Source of the DNA: Talinum fruticosum
Taxonomy: Eukaryota > Streptophyta > Magnoliopsida > Caryophyllales > Talinaceae
Length of the DNA: 64,000 nt
Assembly (NCBI GenBank): GCA_021018815.1
Contig: JAITYX010000049.1
Span: 3,906,001-3,970,000 of the forward strand
Direction of reading: 5' to 3'
Shown piece after piece: positions 34,857 through 45,389 of the stretch. Position 1 is the first letter of the stretch. Each line of letters starts with the position of its first letter. A program made the position numbers and the translations under genes. The notes below the pieces were generated by a model, which ran no database searches, was not told the origin of the DNA, and worked only from the letters and a program-made list of their open reading frames with translations.

Positions 34857-35314
34857 GCTGCATGGGGATGACAAGAGCCGTGTGGGGTGGAGAGGTAAGT
34901 AGGAGAGTGGGTATTTGATTCGTAGCTGCGTAAGGTTACCCGTGAGGGTTGGTTCCTTTTATGGTGATCCATTTTCTTCTCTTCCCACTTGCCTTCTTCT
35001 TATGCAACTCTAAGGAGGAGTCCTAGTGGGGTTAGGAGTATGATTATCTTCACTCTTTTCTTCAAATTAAGATTTCATAAAATAAAATATCATAAAATAA
35101 ATATTTTATGACACATTATTTTTATGGACCGACTTCATATCTTTTCTTGCACGCTTGTCGGTAGCTAAAAACCCACTTTTGATTTCTTTGCTTTTCTTCC
35201 CCACTTTATTTGATAATTACCTATAAATAGACAAAATATGATAAATTAGACAAAATAAACTATATAATATAAACTAAATAACTACTAAAAATATGTATAA
35301 AATACAACTTAACA

Positions 35315-37028
35315 CTAACCCTTTTTACTTCCTCTCACGAACCGAGTAACTCCCTTTGCTATGGTAATTTTATAAGGAAGAGCACTCTTGGGAACCTATA
35401 TTTGAATAATTTTCGGTCTAGTTTGATTCCGATTCTTCCTTCTAGAAAACCGAGTCCGTGTCTCTGTTCTTTGGAAAATCTTGTCTTTTGTAAATAGGTG
35501 GAGAAGGCTTTTTCTTGTAAATTGGTATGGGCTTGGTCCTGTTTTCATTCTTATGAATTGGACCATGCTCCGCCTTCTTCAACATTACAGCTTCGAAATT
35601 TGTTTTGAAAGGATTTGAATAGGAATTAGATTCCTCTTCTTCATTATTTCCAAGTCCTTCTTTCCGAAATGAGACACACTCGAGAACTAAGTAAAAGATA
35701 CAGGTTTTTCTGACCTTGAATAAGTTTTAAAACAAGCTTTTGAGACTCATTGAGTTTCCTTTTCGCTTGCTCATTCTCTCGTTCCGAGTGACTCGGACTC
35801 GGTCTCATTTTTATGAGCACTCTGCTCTTAAGTACTTTCAGATTTTATCTTAGGTTTTCTAACTTATTTTTCAAAACATTGCTCTCAGTAGTAAGAGACT
35901 AGAGTTTTTCTTTGAACAGTGAAGAGTCAAAATTGGACTTTTCTTCCAAAGTATAAATATATATAGCCAAGTCAACTTTAGAGAATTTGAGAAAATATTT
36001 GATTACCTCCTCAATATCTAAGCTCTCATTGTCCGACTCGGATTCAACTTTTAAATCAGTAAGTGCCATAAGACACTTTGAGCCGTCGGAATCATCTTCT
36101 TCGGATGAGTCGTCATCACTCCGGTAGCCATCATAACCTTCTTCTTTCTGTCCTTCTTCCTTTTGGGACAATCTTTGACTATGTGCTCCGTGCTCGCCAT
36201 ATTCAAAGCAACCAGAGTTCTTAGATAAAGATAACTTTGAAGAGGATGAATATTTACCTTTTCTCGTCCTTCTTATATTTTTTATAAAACTCGTCTTGAA
36301 GCTACGTGCCATAGGATCCTCTTCTGATTATGAGGAGCACGAGACTTTCACATCTCGCTTTCTTATGCCTTCGGTGCTATGTTCCTTTTGGTGCCGACCT
36401 CTGCATCTTCTTCTTTCGGATGAATCTCGTGGGTAAGTAACTTCCCAATAAGCTCGTCTAGTTTGAGTTGAGAGAGGTTTTGAGCTTCTTCAATAACTCG
36501 TCACCTTGGGACATTTCTTCGTGAGAGATCTTTCTACCCAAAGATTTGAGATTATTAGTAATCTTTGTGAACCGAACATATATCCGAGAGATGTTTTCTT
36601 CTAGCTCCATCTTGAACAGATCATACTTGTGAAGATATTGACTTATCTTCACCTGCTGCACTTGGCTGGTTCCTTCATAGGTGTTGATAAGAGTGTCCCA
36701 CACCTCTTTGGCTATGTCATAGACTAAGACTATGTTGTATTCTTCTCGTGCTAATGGCACATATCAATGTGTTTATAGCTTTGAAGGTCTTTCCGAACTT
36801 ATCAGTCTCTTTAGTGGTGAACTCGGATTTGGCTTTAAGTATAGTGGTTCCATTCTTCATCTTCATTGGAATGTAGTTGCTCGATTTGGTGATGTTCCAA
36901 ACATCTTCAACGTTGTCCATCGAGAAACACTTCATTATCTTCTTCCAATGTGCAAAGTTTGACCCTTCGAACTTTGGTGGTCCGGTGGATGATCTTCCTT
37001 CATCAAACTCTCCATTGTTCCGAGCCAT
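35315..37028 (-). pseudogene. Copia B gag
   Basis: Minus strand; start codon at 37026-37028 in the context MARNNGEFDEGRSS, which is open as FEGSNFAHWKKIMKCFSMDN. Later blocks: EVWDTLINTYEGTSQVQQVK (36620-36700) and KYDLFKMELEENISRIYVRF (about 36560-36620), the UBN2-type gag of copia elements. The zinc knuckle region reads CFEYGEH (about 36190-36212): the second Cys is Tyr and a frameshift follows. An acidic stretch (DDDSSEEDDSDG) lies near 36080-36115. The element D junction is at 35315. Confidence 0.82.
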
Positions 37029-37074
37029 CCGATCTTTACACCTTCTCATGGTTAAATCCTTTTGGAAAGTTTAG

Positions 37075-37086
37075 GTTCCGATACCA
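37075..37086 (-). other. Primer-binding site of copia B
   Basis: The reverse strand reads TGGTATCGGAAC two bases from the LTR end. Confidence 0.82.
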
Positions 37087-37088
37087 AT

Positions 37089-38423
37089 TGAAGGTTTGCT
37101 CTTGGAGAGTCTAAGTTACCCTAGAGGGGGTGAATAGGATGATGAAGAAAATTAAATAATTTTTACACCGATACAAACTAAAAGCAGATTATGAGTCTAA
37201 AATGGACTTAGAAAGGCAATAATATAGATATACATGGAAACCCTCCCGGGGCATAAAACCACGACAGTGCTAATCCAAGCACCAAGTCAAATCCATTATT
37301 TTGAATCCACAAAGTACAAAGGATTGACTCAACTAGAATTGCTCCCTTAAATAATTCTTTACAATGTTTTCCTAGACTTAGAAGTTCACTTATCTCGATT
37401 TAGTACTTCCCGATTGAGGTAACCTTTACAATCGGGGACAAATGAGCCGAGGTAACCCTTACAGCTCAGTCAAGGGACTTACTAAGAAGGCAAGAGAAGT
37501 ATGTAATTGATTACAAAACCTTCTTTACAACTCGAGAGAATATTAAATACATAATTGGAGTTGTACGTATAAGATTGAGTAAGAATTAATCAAATAATAG
37601 GTTCAACAATAATTCCGACAACCTTCAAGTCTCTCGGGCTGATGTCTTTACTAGCCATTATAACGGCTATTTTGAGTCACTCGTAAAAGATCCATTGGGA
37701 TGTGAGCATTGTACAACGGTTCTTGGCTCCAAAAGATTGTCCAATCACTTGGTTGTGATCGAAAGCTGCGATGGAAACAACCGTTAAGCCTAGAGTTAGA
37801 ATTTTTAAGGTTAAAACTTATCTCGCTGGTGGTTAACGGCTAGAAGCCAATTGCTTTTGTAATTCAAAAATGGATTAGCCTCGTTTGAATAACCTATAAA
37901 AGCAAATAACATGCGTTCTCAAAGTATCACAATACTTTGGTCCAAGATTAGGCACAAATAATAATTAAATCCGAGAAATTAAATGCTTAATTATCGTTGG
38001 CCTAAAAGAATGGAATTTTTTAAGTTTAATATTCCATATACTCCAATTCCATCTTGAGTCAATTCTAAGCTTATCAAGTTAGAGAGAGAAAGAGCAAAAT
38101 ATCGTAGTACAACAACTTGATCTAGTTAAATAATTCTCAAGCAAATAAACTAACTTAGAATAAAGAATTAATGCTATAATATTTTTTTGCATTGAAATAC
38201 AAAGTCGAGTGCTTAGAGAAAGTGTGTTAGAGAAATTATTTGATCATCCGACGGGTCTAAGTGATGTCCGAGTGAGTTAGAAACACTAGTAATGAAGATA
38301 TGTAGTAAGGTGTTTTCTAAGTCGGTCGTAACATATTGAAAACTTAGATAGGAGTTTCTAAAGGATAAAGAATGACTTAGAATCAAAACCTAAGAGAGAT
38401 AGAGATTTATACCCGAGTCTTCA
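37089..38423 (-). repeat. 5' LTR of copia B (1335 bp)
   Basis: TGAAGGTTTGCTC ... GAGTCTTCA, inverted; collinear with 23575-25007 but about 100 bases shorter, so it carries internal deletions. Followed by the ACTAG duplication. Confidence 0.9.
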
Positions 38424-38428
38424 ACTAG
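38424..38428. repeat. Target-site duplication ACTAG (right of B)
   Basis: Pairs with 23570-23574 and fixes the outer limits of B. Confidence 0.85.
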
Positions 38429-38990
38429 CCTCGTGTCGCAAGTTATGATGTATTCCATAATGTACCCATATGTGTGGCCGTTAGAATTTAAATAGAGCAC
38501 GCATTCCTTCCTTGACCATGTTATGCGGAAAATGGGCTGGGTACAGGACATCCCGTACGTGGATTGTGTACCACCATCTTCGTGGTATAAGCGTAACAAG
38601 ATCTGGGCGAGTCCACTCTTAGAGTGACTAGTGGATGAACCTACCACGGTTGGGGAAGCCTAAGGAGGAACGATATGAAGTTGTCTTTGAGTTTTTCTGG
38701 AGTGGATAAGGGAGGCTAACCTCATGATGCGAGAGGACATTGAGGGCTAAAGAGCGAGAACAAAGGAGGTATGATCCTACTGTTGCACCCTTTTGAATTC
38801 GCGAAGTAGCTTGTCAAGTCGAAGAGTGGGCTCGTAGGGGAGAGGGTGAAGCTAAAGAAGAAGAAATGAGGGTCCAAAAATAGAGGAACCGAAGAAGCGA
38901 CCTAGGGAGATGTAACTGAGTGTAGTGACCCGAAAGGAAAGAAAGTCAACAAGGACTAAGGCCTGGAAGTAGGAATAAGAATGCTATTTT
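38429..38990 (+). pseudogene. PMD-like gene, segment 3
   Basis: Plus-strand continuation of the antisense gene after B. Reads VASYDVFHNVPICVAV at the start, and VMRKMGWVQDIPYVDCVPPS near 38518-38580, resembling the 'rVlRQfG.vQdIP' block of plant-mobile-domain proteins, followed by WYKRNKIWAS. Stops are present. The 3' end is not defined; an AT-rich stretch follows. Confidence 0.45.
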
Positions 38991-39221
38991 TATTGACATT
39001 TGTTTTGCCTCTTGAGGAGTTTGAAGTTTGCAAGTTGTGTTCTATTTTTTCCCTTTTAACTATGTATCCGAGATAAGTAATAGGCTTATCCCTATTATCA
39101 ATGAAGTAAAAAACATGCTTCATTTAATTTTTTCATCGCTCACCAAATTAAATGGACAGCCTTTAAAATGAAATAATATGATCTCAAATAATGGACCGTC
39201 CGAAACATGTACTATCCGAAA
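38991..39221. other. AT-rich spacer, no gene seen
   Basis: Lies between the end of the antisense gene and the Tat integrase end, so it would hold both 3' ends. No terminator or coding motif recognised. Confidence 0.4.
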
Positions 39222-39725
39222 TCAAACATACAAAAGGAAAAACGGGCTGCTTGAAATGAGCCTGGGCCGCTCTAGGGTTGATCGGGCCTGGACCAGCGCC
39301 GGCTCATAATGTGAGCTAAGGTCGGTTGGACTTATTGTTATGCCTAAATTGTTTAGTTTGATGCTAACATAATATTTTTTAAACTGGTCCACATTTGTAT
39401 ACTCGAAATAACTCTTCGCCATCTAAATCAGTTAGTTTAATTACTCATCTCGATAAGATTTGACAAAGGATGTATGGTCCTTGCCATTTGGGCCTTAATT
39501 TTACTTTTGGATCCTAGATAAGTGCTTAATTTCCATAAGGACCATGTCACCAACTTTCAAGTGATAAGGTCCGACCTTCATGTTGAATGCCCTTGATATA
39601 TTTGATCGGTATATTTGGACATTATGTGAAGTAAGTAAACACCTTTCATCCAATAGAACCAACTTTTCATACTACATTTTAGACTAATCCTCTTCTAGAA
39701 TTTGACTTTCAGCTATAATCCTTAA
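39222..39725 (-). pseudogene. Tat/Ogre-like integrase C-terminus
   Basis: Minus strand. Blocks: SLRIIAESQILEED, LVLLDERCLLTSHNVQIY, ISRAFNMKVGPYHLKVGDMV then LMEI, and the tail YTNVDQFKKYYV (39300-39400). These follow the Tat-lineage integrase C-terminal pattern 'SLRIl.E..leEaeW...Ry.qL.liEEkRL.A..h.q.Yq.r...Af.kkV..R.f..GdlVL' and 'pvNad.LKkYY'. The frame is broken near 39510. The upstream integrase core is missing at about 39730. Confidence 0.68.
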
Positions 39726-39734
39726 TGAGGGGAT

Positions 39735-40920
39735 ACTATGAGATGAGATGGTCAATGATCAATCTCATCAAAGACAATGTTGATACTTTCTTCCACTTTG
39801 TTAGTTCCCTTGTTAAAAATTCTATAAGCTTTACTATGAGATGAGTAACCTAGAAATATATCTTCCTCCGACCTTGCATCCAACTTAGTTAGATGTTCCT
39901 TACCATTGTTATGCACATAGCATTTACATCCGAATGGTCCGAAGTAGGAGATGTTAGGCTTCTTTCCATTGTACAACTCATAGGGTGTCTTCTTTAGAAT
40001 GGGTCCGATGAGGCATTTGTTAAGTGTATAATTTGCTATGTTGAATGCCTCAGCCCGGATAAGGTAGGTCATTTTCAATCATCATTGTCCTTTCTATTTC
40101 TTCAAGAGTTCTGTTCTTTCTCTCTACTACTCCATGCTATTGAGGAGTTCTTGGTGCTGAGAAATTGTGAGAGATTCCATTCTTGTTATAAAAGTCCGCA
40201 AATTATGAGTAATCGATCTCCTTTTCATAGTTAATTTGAATTTTTCTTATATGAGTCTTACACTCCAAGTAGAATTTTCCTACGGATCCTAGTGAACTCT
40301 TTGAAGGCTTCATTCTTGTTCTTCACGAAACACACCTAGTTAAATCGTGAATAATCATGAACATAACAAACACATATGATTTACCTCTTATGCTTTTTCA
40401 CAGGAATTTCACTACACAAATCCATATGAATTAATTCAAGTACTTTGGGTGTACATACAGCTTTTAGTGGTTTCAAAGATGATCTTACTTGCTTTCCTTT
40501 TGTGTATGCCACACAGATTTTATCTTTCTTAAATGCACAGTTAGGTAGACCCCTAACTAATCCATGAGATGCAAGCTTTTTATGGTATACATGCTAATAT
40601 GACCTAGTCTACGATGTCATGTCTACGAATCATCATTCAAAGATGCTTTTAAACATGATAAATTTTGACTAGAATCTATGAGAGGAATGGTATAGGTGTT
40701 GTGTAACCTCGGAGTTGAGACCTTTTCTCTTTCCCGACTTCATTAGAAATAAAGCGAGTTGGTATGAGTGAATCTTACCTCTTGACCTTTTCACATAACC
40801 GAGAGATGCTTAGAAGGTTGTACTTGAGTCCTTTGACAAGGTAGACTAGACCGACCGAGTTATTTCCTTGACTAATCTTACCAATCCTAATATCTTCCTT
40901 TACTATTGTCTCCAAATGTT
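39735..40920 (-). pseudogene. Copia E integrase (3' part missing)
   Basis: Minus strand. Reads FNKGTNKVEESINIVFDEID (to 39752), GYSSHSKAYRIF, FGCKCYVHNNGKEHLTKLDA and TPYELYNGKKPNISYFGPFG (39752-40078), then toward the N-terminus the DDE core and GAG-pre region to about 40900. Everything downstream (RT, RNase H, third ORF, 3' LTR) is absent: the sequence abuts the Tat integrase at about 39730. Confidence 0.82.
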
Positions 40921-41040
40921 ACTTTTCATCATTTCATATCTTCTAGCTAAGACAAGAGTCTTGAGTCTCCGGACATATGGCATGAACATCCATTGTCTAT
41001 GTACCAATGACCCTTTTGTTTTTGAGTGAATTGCAAAACG
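40921..41040 (-). pseudogene. Copia E aspartic protease, altered active site
   Basis: The reverse strand reads HWYIDNGCSCHMSGD near 40975-41013. The catalytic DSG is DNG here (about 40989-41003), whereas A and G keep DSG. A remnant only. Confidence 0.68.
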
Positions 41041-42806
41041 AAACAAACTAACCATTCCCACTTCCTCTTATAAACCTAGTAACAGTCTTTACTACGTTCT
41101 TTTATGAGGAAAATCACTTTTGGGAACCTAAATTTAAATAATTTTGGGCTTGGTCCGATTCTCGAGTCTTCCTTATAGAAAACCGAGGGTCTCTATCTCT
41201 TTTCTTTGAAAACCTTTTCTTTTGTAAACATGTTAAGAAGGCTTTTCCATGAAAGCTAGTTTGGACTCAGTCCCTTTTCTTTGTGAATTAATAGGATCAT
41301 GGTCAACCTTCTTGAACATAACGAGTTCCGAATCAATTTTGAAACGATTCAAATAACAATTAGATTCCTCTTAAGCATTATAACCAAGACCTTCTTTTTA
41401 AAATGAGACATAGTGAGAGCTAAGTAAAAGATCAAGGTTTTTCTAACCTTGAGTGAGTTTTAAAAGTAACTTCTAAGACTCATTGAGCTTCCTTTTCAGC
41501 TTGCTCACTCTTTGTTATGAGGCACTTAGACTCGGTCTCATTGTCTTAAGCACTAGTCTCAAGTACTTTTAGATTTTATGTCAAGTTTCTTAACTCCGTT
41601 TTCAAAACAATATTCTCGGTTCTAAGAGATCGTAGTTGTTCTTCGAAATCGAAGAGTTAGAATTGGACATTTCTTCCAAAGTAAAGATATACCTAGCAAG
41701 CTTGAGGATTGGTTTCCTCAGCATTTGAATCATCATTATATGACTTAGATCCAACTTCCGAGTCTCTCACTACAATTAGACACTTTAAGTCATCGGAATC
41801 ATCATCTTTAGAGGAGTCATCATCGCTCCAAGTAGCCACCATAGCCTTTTTCTTCTTTCCGTCCTTCATTCTCTTTGGACAATCCTTGACTATGGGCTCC
41901 TTGCTGCCACACTCAAAACAACAGTTTTGGTATATTTTGCCACATTAGAAGAGGATGAGTATATACCTTTCTTGTCTTTCTTGTAAAACTCGTGTTTTTG
42001 CCTCTTTTGCCACATTTTGTATTTCATCATCTTCTTGAAACCTCGGGCAATGAGTGCCATGGGATCCTCTTAAGAATATGAGGAGCTCGGACTTTGTCGT
42101 TTGTCTTCCGAGGCCTTAAGTGCAATGTTCCTTTTGGTGTTGACCTCTACTACCTCTTCTTCTAGGTGCAGCCCATGAGCGAGTACCTTCCCAATAAGCT
42201 CGTTTGGCATTAGTTTGGAAAGATCTTGAGCTTCTTCAATTGTTGTCACAACCCCATCTTCACTTTGGTAGACTTCTCATAAATTTTTGACAACTTCTTT
42301 ATGAGAGATCTTTCTACTCAGAGATTTGAGATTGTTGACAATCTCGATGAACCAAATGTATATCCGAGTGATGTTCTCCTCAAGCTCCATTTTGAACAGC
42401 TCGTACTTGTGAATAAATTGACTCACTTTTTCTTGCTTTACCTAGCTAGTTCCTTAATAGATATTGACTAAAGTATCCCATACTTATTTGGCTATGTCAC
42501 AGGCTAACACTTTATTGTAATCTTCCGAGTTGATAGCACACATCGAGTGTTCATGGCTTTGAAATTCTTCCTAAACTTTTCATTCTCTTTAGTGGTGTAC
42601 TATGACTTCTCTTTGGGTGCAGCTCTTGTTGCTTCCATCTTAGTAGGAATGTAGTTTCCATGCTTGATGATGTTCAAGACATCCTCATCACGATCTGGAT
42701 GAAGCATTCCATCATATTCACTCGATGTGCAAAGTTTTGATCCCTTGAACTCGGGTGGTGTGGTGAAAGATCTTCCTCCATAAAAATCTCCATTGTTCCG
42801 AGCCAT
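41041..42806 (-). pseudogene. Copia E gag
   Basis: Start codon at 42804-42806, MARNNGDFYGGRSF, then PPEFKGSKLCTS. The UBN2-type capsid blocks follow leftward (LFKMELEENITRIYI near 42360-42400). The zinc knuckle region CFECGSKEPIVKD (about 41885-41925) has Pro in place of the zinc-binding His. Frameshifts are numerous. The forward ORF at 41709-41948 is a shadow. Confidence 0.8.
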
Positions 42807-42851
42807 TTGATCTTTAGACCTTTGGATTGTGAGATCCTCTTGAAAGGCCAG

Positions 42852-42863
42852 GTCCCGATACCA
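42852..42863 (-). other. Primer-binding site of copia E
   Basis: The reverse strand reads TGGTATCGGGAC next to the LTR. Confidence 0.8.
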
Positions 42864-42865
42864 AT

Positions 42866-44301
42866 TAAAGTTTCCTTTTAAAGAGGCTAAGTCACCCTAG
42901 AGGTGGGTGAATAGGTTGATGGAAGATGTTTTAGAAATTACAATGTGTTTTGCACAAAATAGACTTAAAAAATAATTCCGAGTCTAGAATGAACTCGGAA
43001 ACAAGTCAACCACAAACGTACGTGAAAACCCTCCCGGGGCAGAAAACCACGGATAGTGCTAACCCACGCACGAAGTTAAATCCACTATTTTGAATTAACA
43101 AATATAAGGAGTGACTCTTTGTAGAATTACTCCTTTAGACAATTCAATTACAAGTTTTCCTAGACTTAGAACTTCCCATATATGATGTAGTACTTCCTAA
43201 CCGAGATACCCTTTACGGTTAGAGGTAGCTGAGCTTAGTTAACCTTTACATCTCAGTGAAGGGACTTAGCCGAAAGTAGAAAGAGTATAAGTGATTATAA
43301 GACTATCTCTTTACAACTCGGAAAGTAAGAATTACAGAATTAGAGATGTAAGCTGAAGATTGAATAAGTATGCACTAATTGAGTGTTAAGCAATGTGTTC
43401 GGGTATCTTCAAGTCTTGTAGAGTGGCTTCTATTTATACAGAGTAGGGCAGATTACCCGTTGAAACTTGTTCTGGACTGTTTAGCTTCAATAGTCGTTGT
43501 AACGGGTAGTCCGAGTCACTAAGAAAAGGATCCGTTGTAATGTGAACATTGTGTGGTAGTCCTTGGCTCGAAAAGTGGTCCATCCCTTTGGTTGTGACTG
43601 AATTCTAGGAAGGAAACAACCATTGGACTCAATATTGAAGTTTACCGGATTTGGAAACAAACAACCCCGACACGGTGTCCAAGCCATGTCAAGAAATGGG
43701 TGATTTTTGTCTGTTGGTGTTTAACGGCTAGAAATCGGTTGCTTTTGCTTTTCAAAAATAGAGCAAACTACTTTACTCAACCTGCAAAAACTAATCCAAA
43801 TGGTACTCAAAGCATAAAAATACTTTGGTCCAAGATTAGGCAAAGATAATAATTAAGTCAAAGTAATTAAGCACTTAATTATCTTGAGCCTAAAAGGATG
43901 GAGTTTTTGAGTTTAATATTCATTAGTTTCAAATTCTATCTTGAGTCAATCCTTTAATTGATCAAGCTAATAAGAATAAAGCATCACAATACATAAACTT
44001 GATCAAGTAAATAATTTCATTATATATGTTGACTTAGAAAGTATAATTAACATTGTAATTGATTTTCAGTTTGAGCCCCAAATTAGTACTCGAATATAAA
44101 GTGTTCGTAAAATTATTTACTCATACCAAGTGTTCGAATTATTTATGAGTGAGTTAAAAACCCTGTTAAGAGTAATATGCTTGATAGATGGTTTCTGAGT
44201 GGGTATGAAAATAATGAAAACTTGGATATGAGTTTCTTAAAAGCTTAGAATGACTTAGAATCAAAACTATAGAGAGGTAAAGAGTTATATCCGAGTTTTA
44301 A
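42866..44301 (-). repeat. 5' LTR of copia E (1436 bp)
   Basis: Inverted LTR with both termini mutated (TAAAG for TGAAG at the left, GTTTTAA for GTCTTCA at the right), collinear with the B and G LTRs. The mutated ends suggest an older copy. Confidence 0.85.
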
Positions 44302-44593
44302 AATGGTACAAAACTTGTGATAATCAGGAATCAAATTTTGTTCAGCTCTTTGTAGTTTCAAAGAACATCAAGTTATACTAAGCTCATCTTATATTTGAAT
44401 CAGCTTGTCATAAATGGCCTCCACTTTTACACTTATACTTGTTGAAGTTGTCGAATGTAGTTTCATCAAGGTAGCCTTTAGCATTTTCGACTTGGGTGCC
44501 ACATGGAACATCATGCAACCTTTAATTGGTGAAGACTAGTATTCCTTAACCACTCACATAAATTTTTTGTGTTAAGCCCAAACATTTAAGAAC
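44302..44593. other. No gene seen
   Basis: AT-rich stretch between the E LTR and the LINE fragment. It may be more of the LINE ORF2, but I recognise no motif. Confidence 0.3.
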
Positions 44594-45310
44594 TTAAAAG
44601 GCATTCTTATCACTTTTGACTACTCTTGAATCTTCATTCAAAAAGACTGTGGTCAAACAACCCCGGTGCCTTAAATTCGTCTTCATAATTCCGAGTGCGG
44701 TTGATCGCACTAGCATTTGACATAAACTGTCCAATTTAGAACACACTCTTAGATCCCTTTGTTGGTTGTTTGACCACCAGAAATAATCCCCATTAGTTGC
44801 AATATTAGATACATTACTCATTTTGTAATCGTCAAAGAAATCATATATTTCGCCTTGATCCATGGATGTTGTAGATAGTCTTTTAGATTGAGAAAGAACC
44901 ACATTGACATCTCCTATCAAAATGCAAGGACCCCGAGGAAGGGTAGCAAGCATATGAAGATCATTCCAAAAGTGTTATTTCTCACTACCGAATTTGAGCC
45001 ATAAACAAATGTTATGCAATCCTTGAAGGTCCTTTCTAATCCCACAATGCTTCAACTGACTCGCTTTACTTGTTGATAGAGAGTGCCACTTTATCCTTCT
45101 AAAAATCCAAATTCTACCATTGAAGTGATGTTCATAGTTAGAGGTAAACGGATATTGTGGAAACAACCTACTTGTAATGTTAATTGCATTATTTTCCTTC
45201 ACATGAGTAGCTATAAGGCAAAATATCTAAGGCTTATTCTCCTTGATAGCTTTCTTTATGGCTGCCTGCTTGCTAGGGCCATTCAAACCCTGCATTTTCT
45301 AACACACCAC
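44594..45310 (-). pseudogene. LINE ORF2 endonuclease fragment
   Basis: Minus strand. The start reads MQGLNGPSKQAAIKKAIKEN (about 45230-45300), the 'W.iRGLN.p.Kq..vk..i..n' opening of plant L1 ORF2. Farther on, GPCILIGDVNVVLSQSKRLS, then FFDDYKMSNV and GDYFWWSNNQQRDLRVCSKL, then D (44700-44930), match the AP-endonuclease pattern 'W.lgGDFNvvl...er' and 'fTW.N.......SklDR'. No LINE reverse transcriptase follows, so this is a 5' fragment without the usual 3' end. Confidence 0.75.
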
Positions 45311-45389
45311 AATCATGTTTTAGGCCTACCAAGAGCCCTCCCCACACTCTGTTCCTTATCAAATTTACTCATAGTGCTACTAACACTAT

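Larger units (their letters stand above)
27191..35314 (-). mobile_element. Gag-only Athila-like LTR element D
   Basis: LTRs 27191-29399 and 32383-35314 (the latter enlarged by a MITE), tRNA-Asp-type PBS 32361-32377, and an internal region of about 3 kb holding only a gag. No protease, RT, RNase H or integrase motif found on either strand, so it would be non-autonomous. The flanks do not match: left is copia LTR, right is copia gag, and no 5-bp target duplication is seen (AAATT left, CTAAC right). Confidence 0.82.
32383..35314 (-). repeat. 5' LTR of element D, with MITE inside
   Basis: Starts TATTAGCTTG (TG mutated to TA) and ends CTTAACA. After subtracting the MITE and its target duplication it is about 2.25 kb, matching the other LTR. 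A short imperfect duplication around 34018-34080 (GCAAGC.GGAGGTG twice) is specific to this copy. Confidence 0.85.
23575..38423 (-). mobile_element. SIRE-like copia element B with nested C, D and a MITE
   Basis: Minus-strand copia bounded by ACTAG repeats. From right to left: 5' LTR 37089-38423, PBS 37075-37086, gag 35315-37028, then element D and a copia LTR fragment (C), third ORF (26934-25495), PPT and 3' LTR 23575-25007. Protease, integrase, RT and RNase H are missing, lost in the rearrangement that involves D. Confidence 0.82.
6770..39725 (-). mobile_element. Tat/Ogre-like LTR element (T1), split by nested insertions
   Basis: Inferred composite. Its 3' LTR and PPT lie at 6770-7756 and its integrase C-terminus at 39222-39725, both minus strand. 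Between them, once copia elements A and B are removed, is about 4-5 kb carrying a plus-strand gene-like sequence. Antisense extra ORFs between pol and the 3' LTR are an established feature of some plant Tat-lineage elements, which supports reading these parts as one element. The rest of its pol and its 5' LTR are missing: at about 39730 it abuts the broken copia E. Membership of both ends in a single element is inference. Confidence 0.5.
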
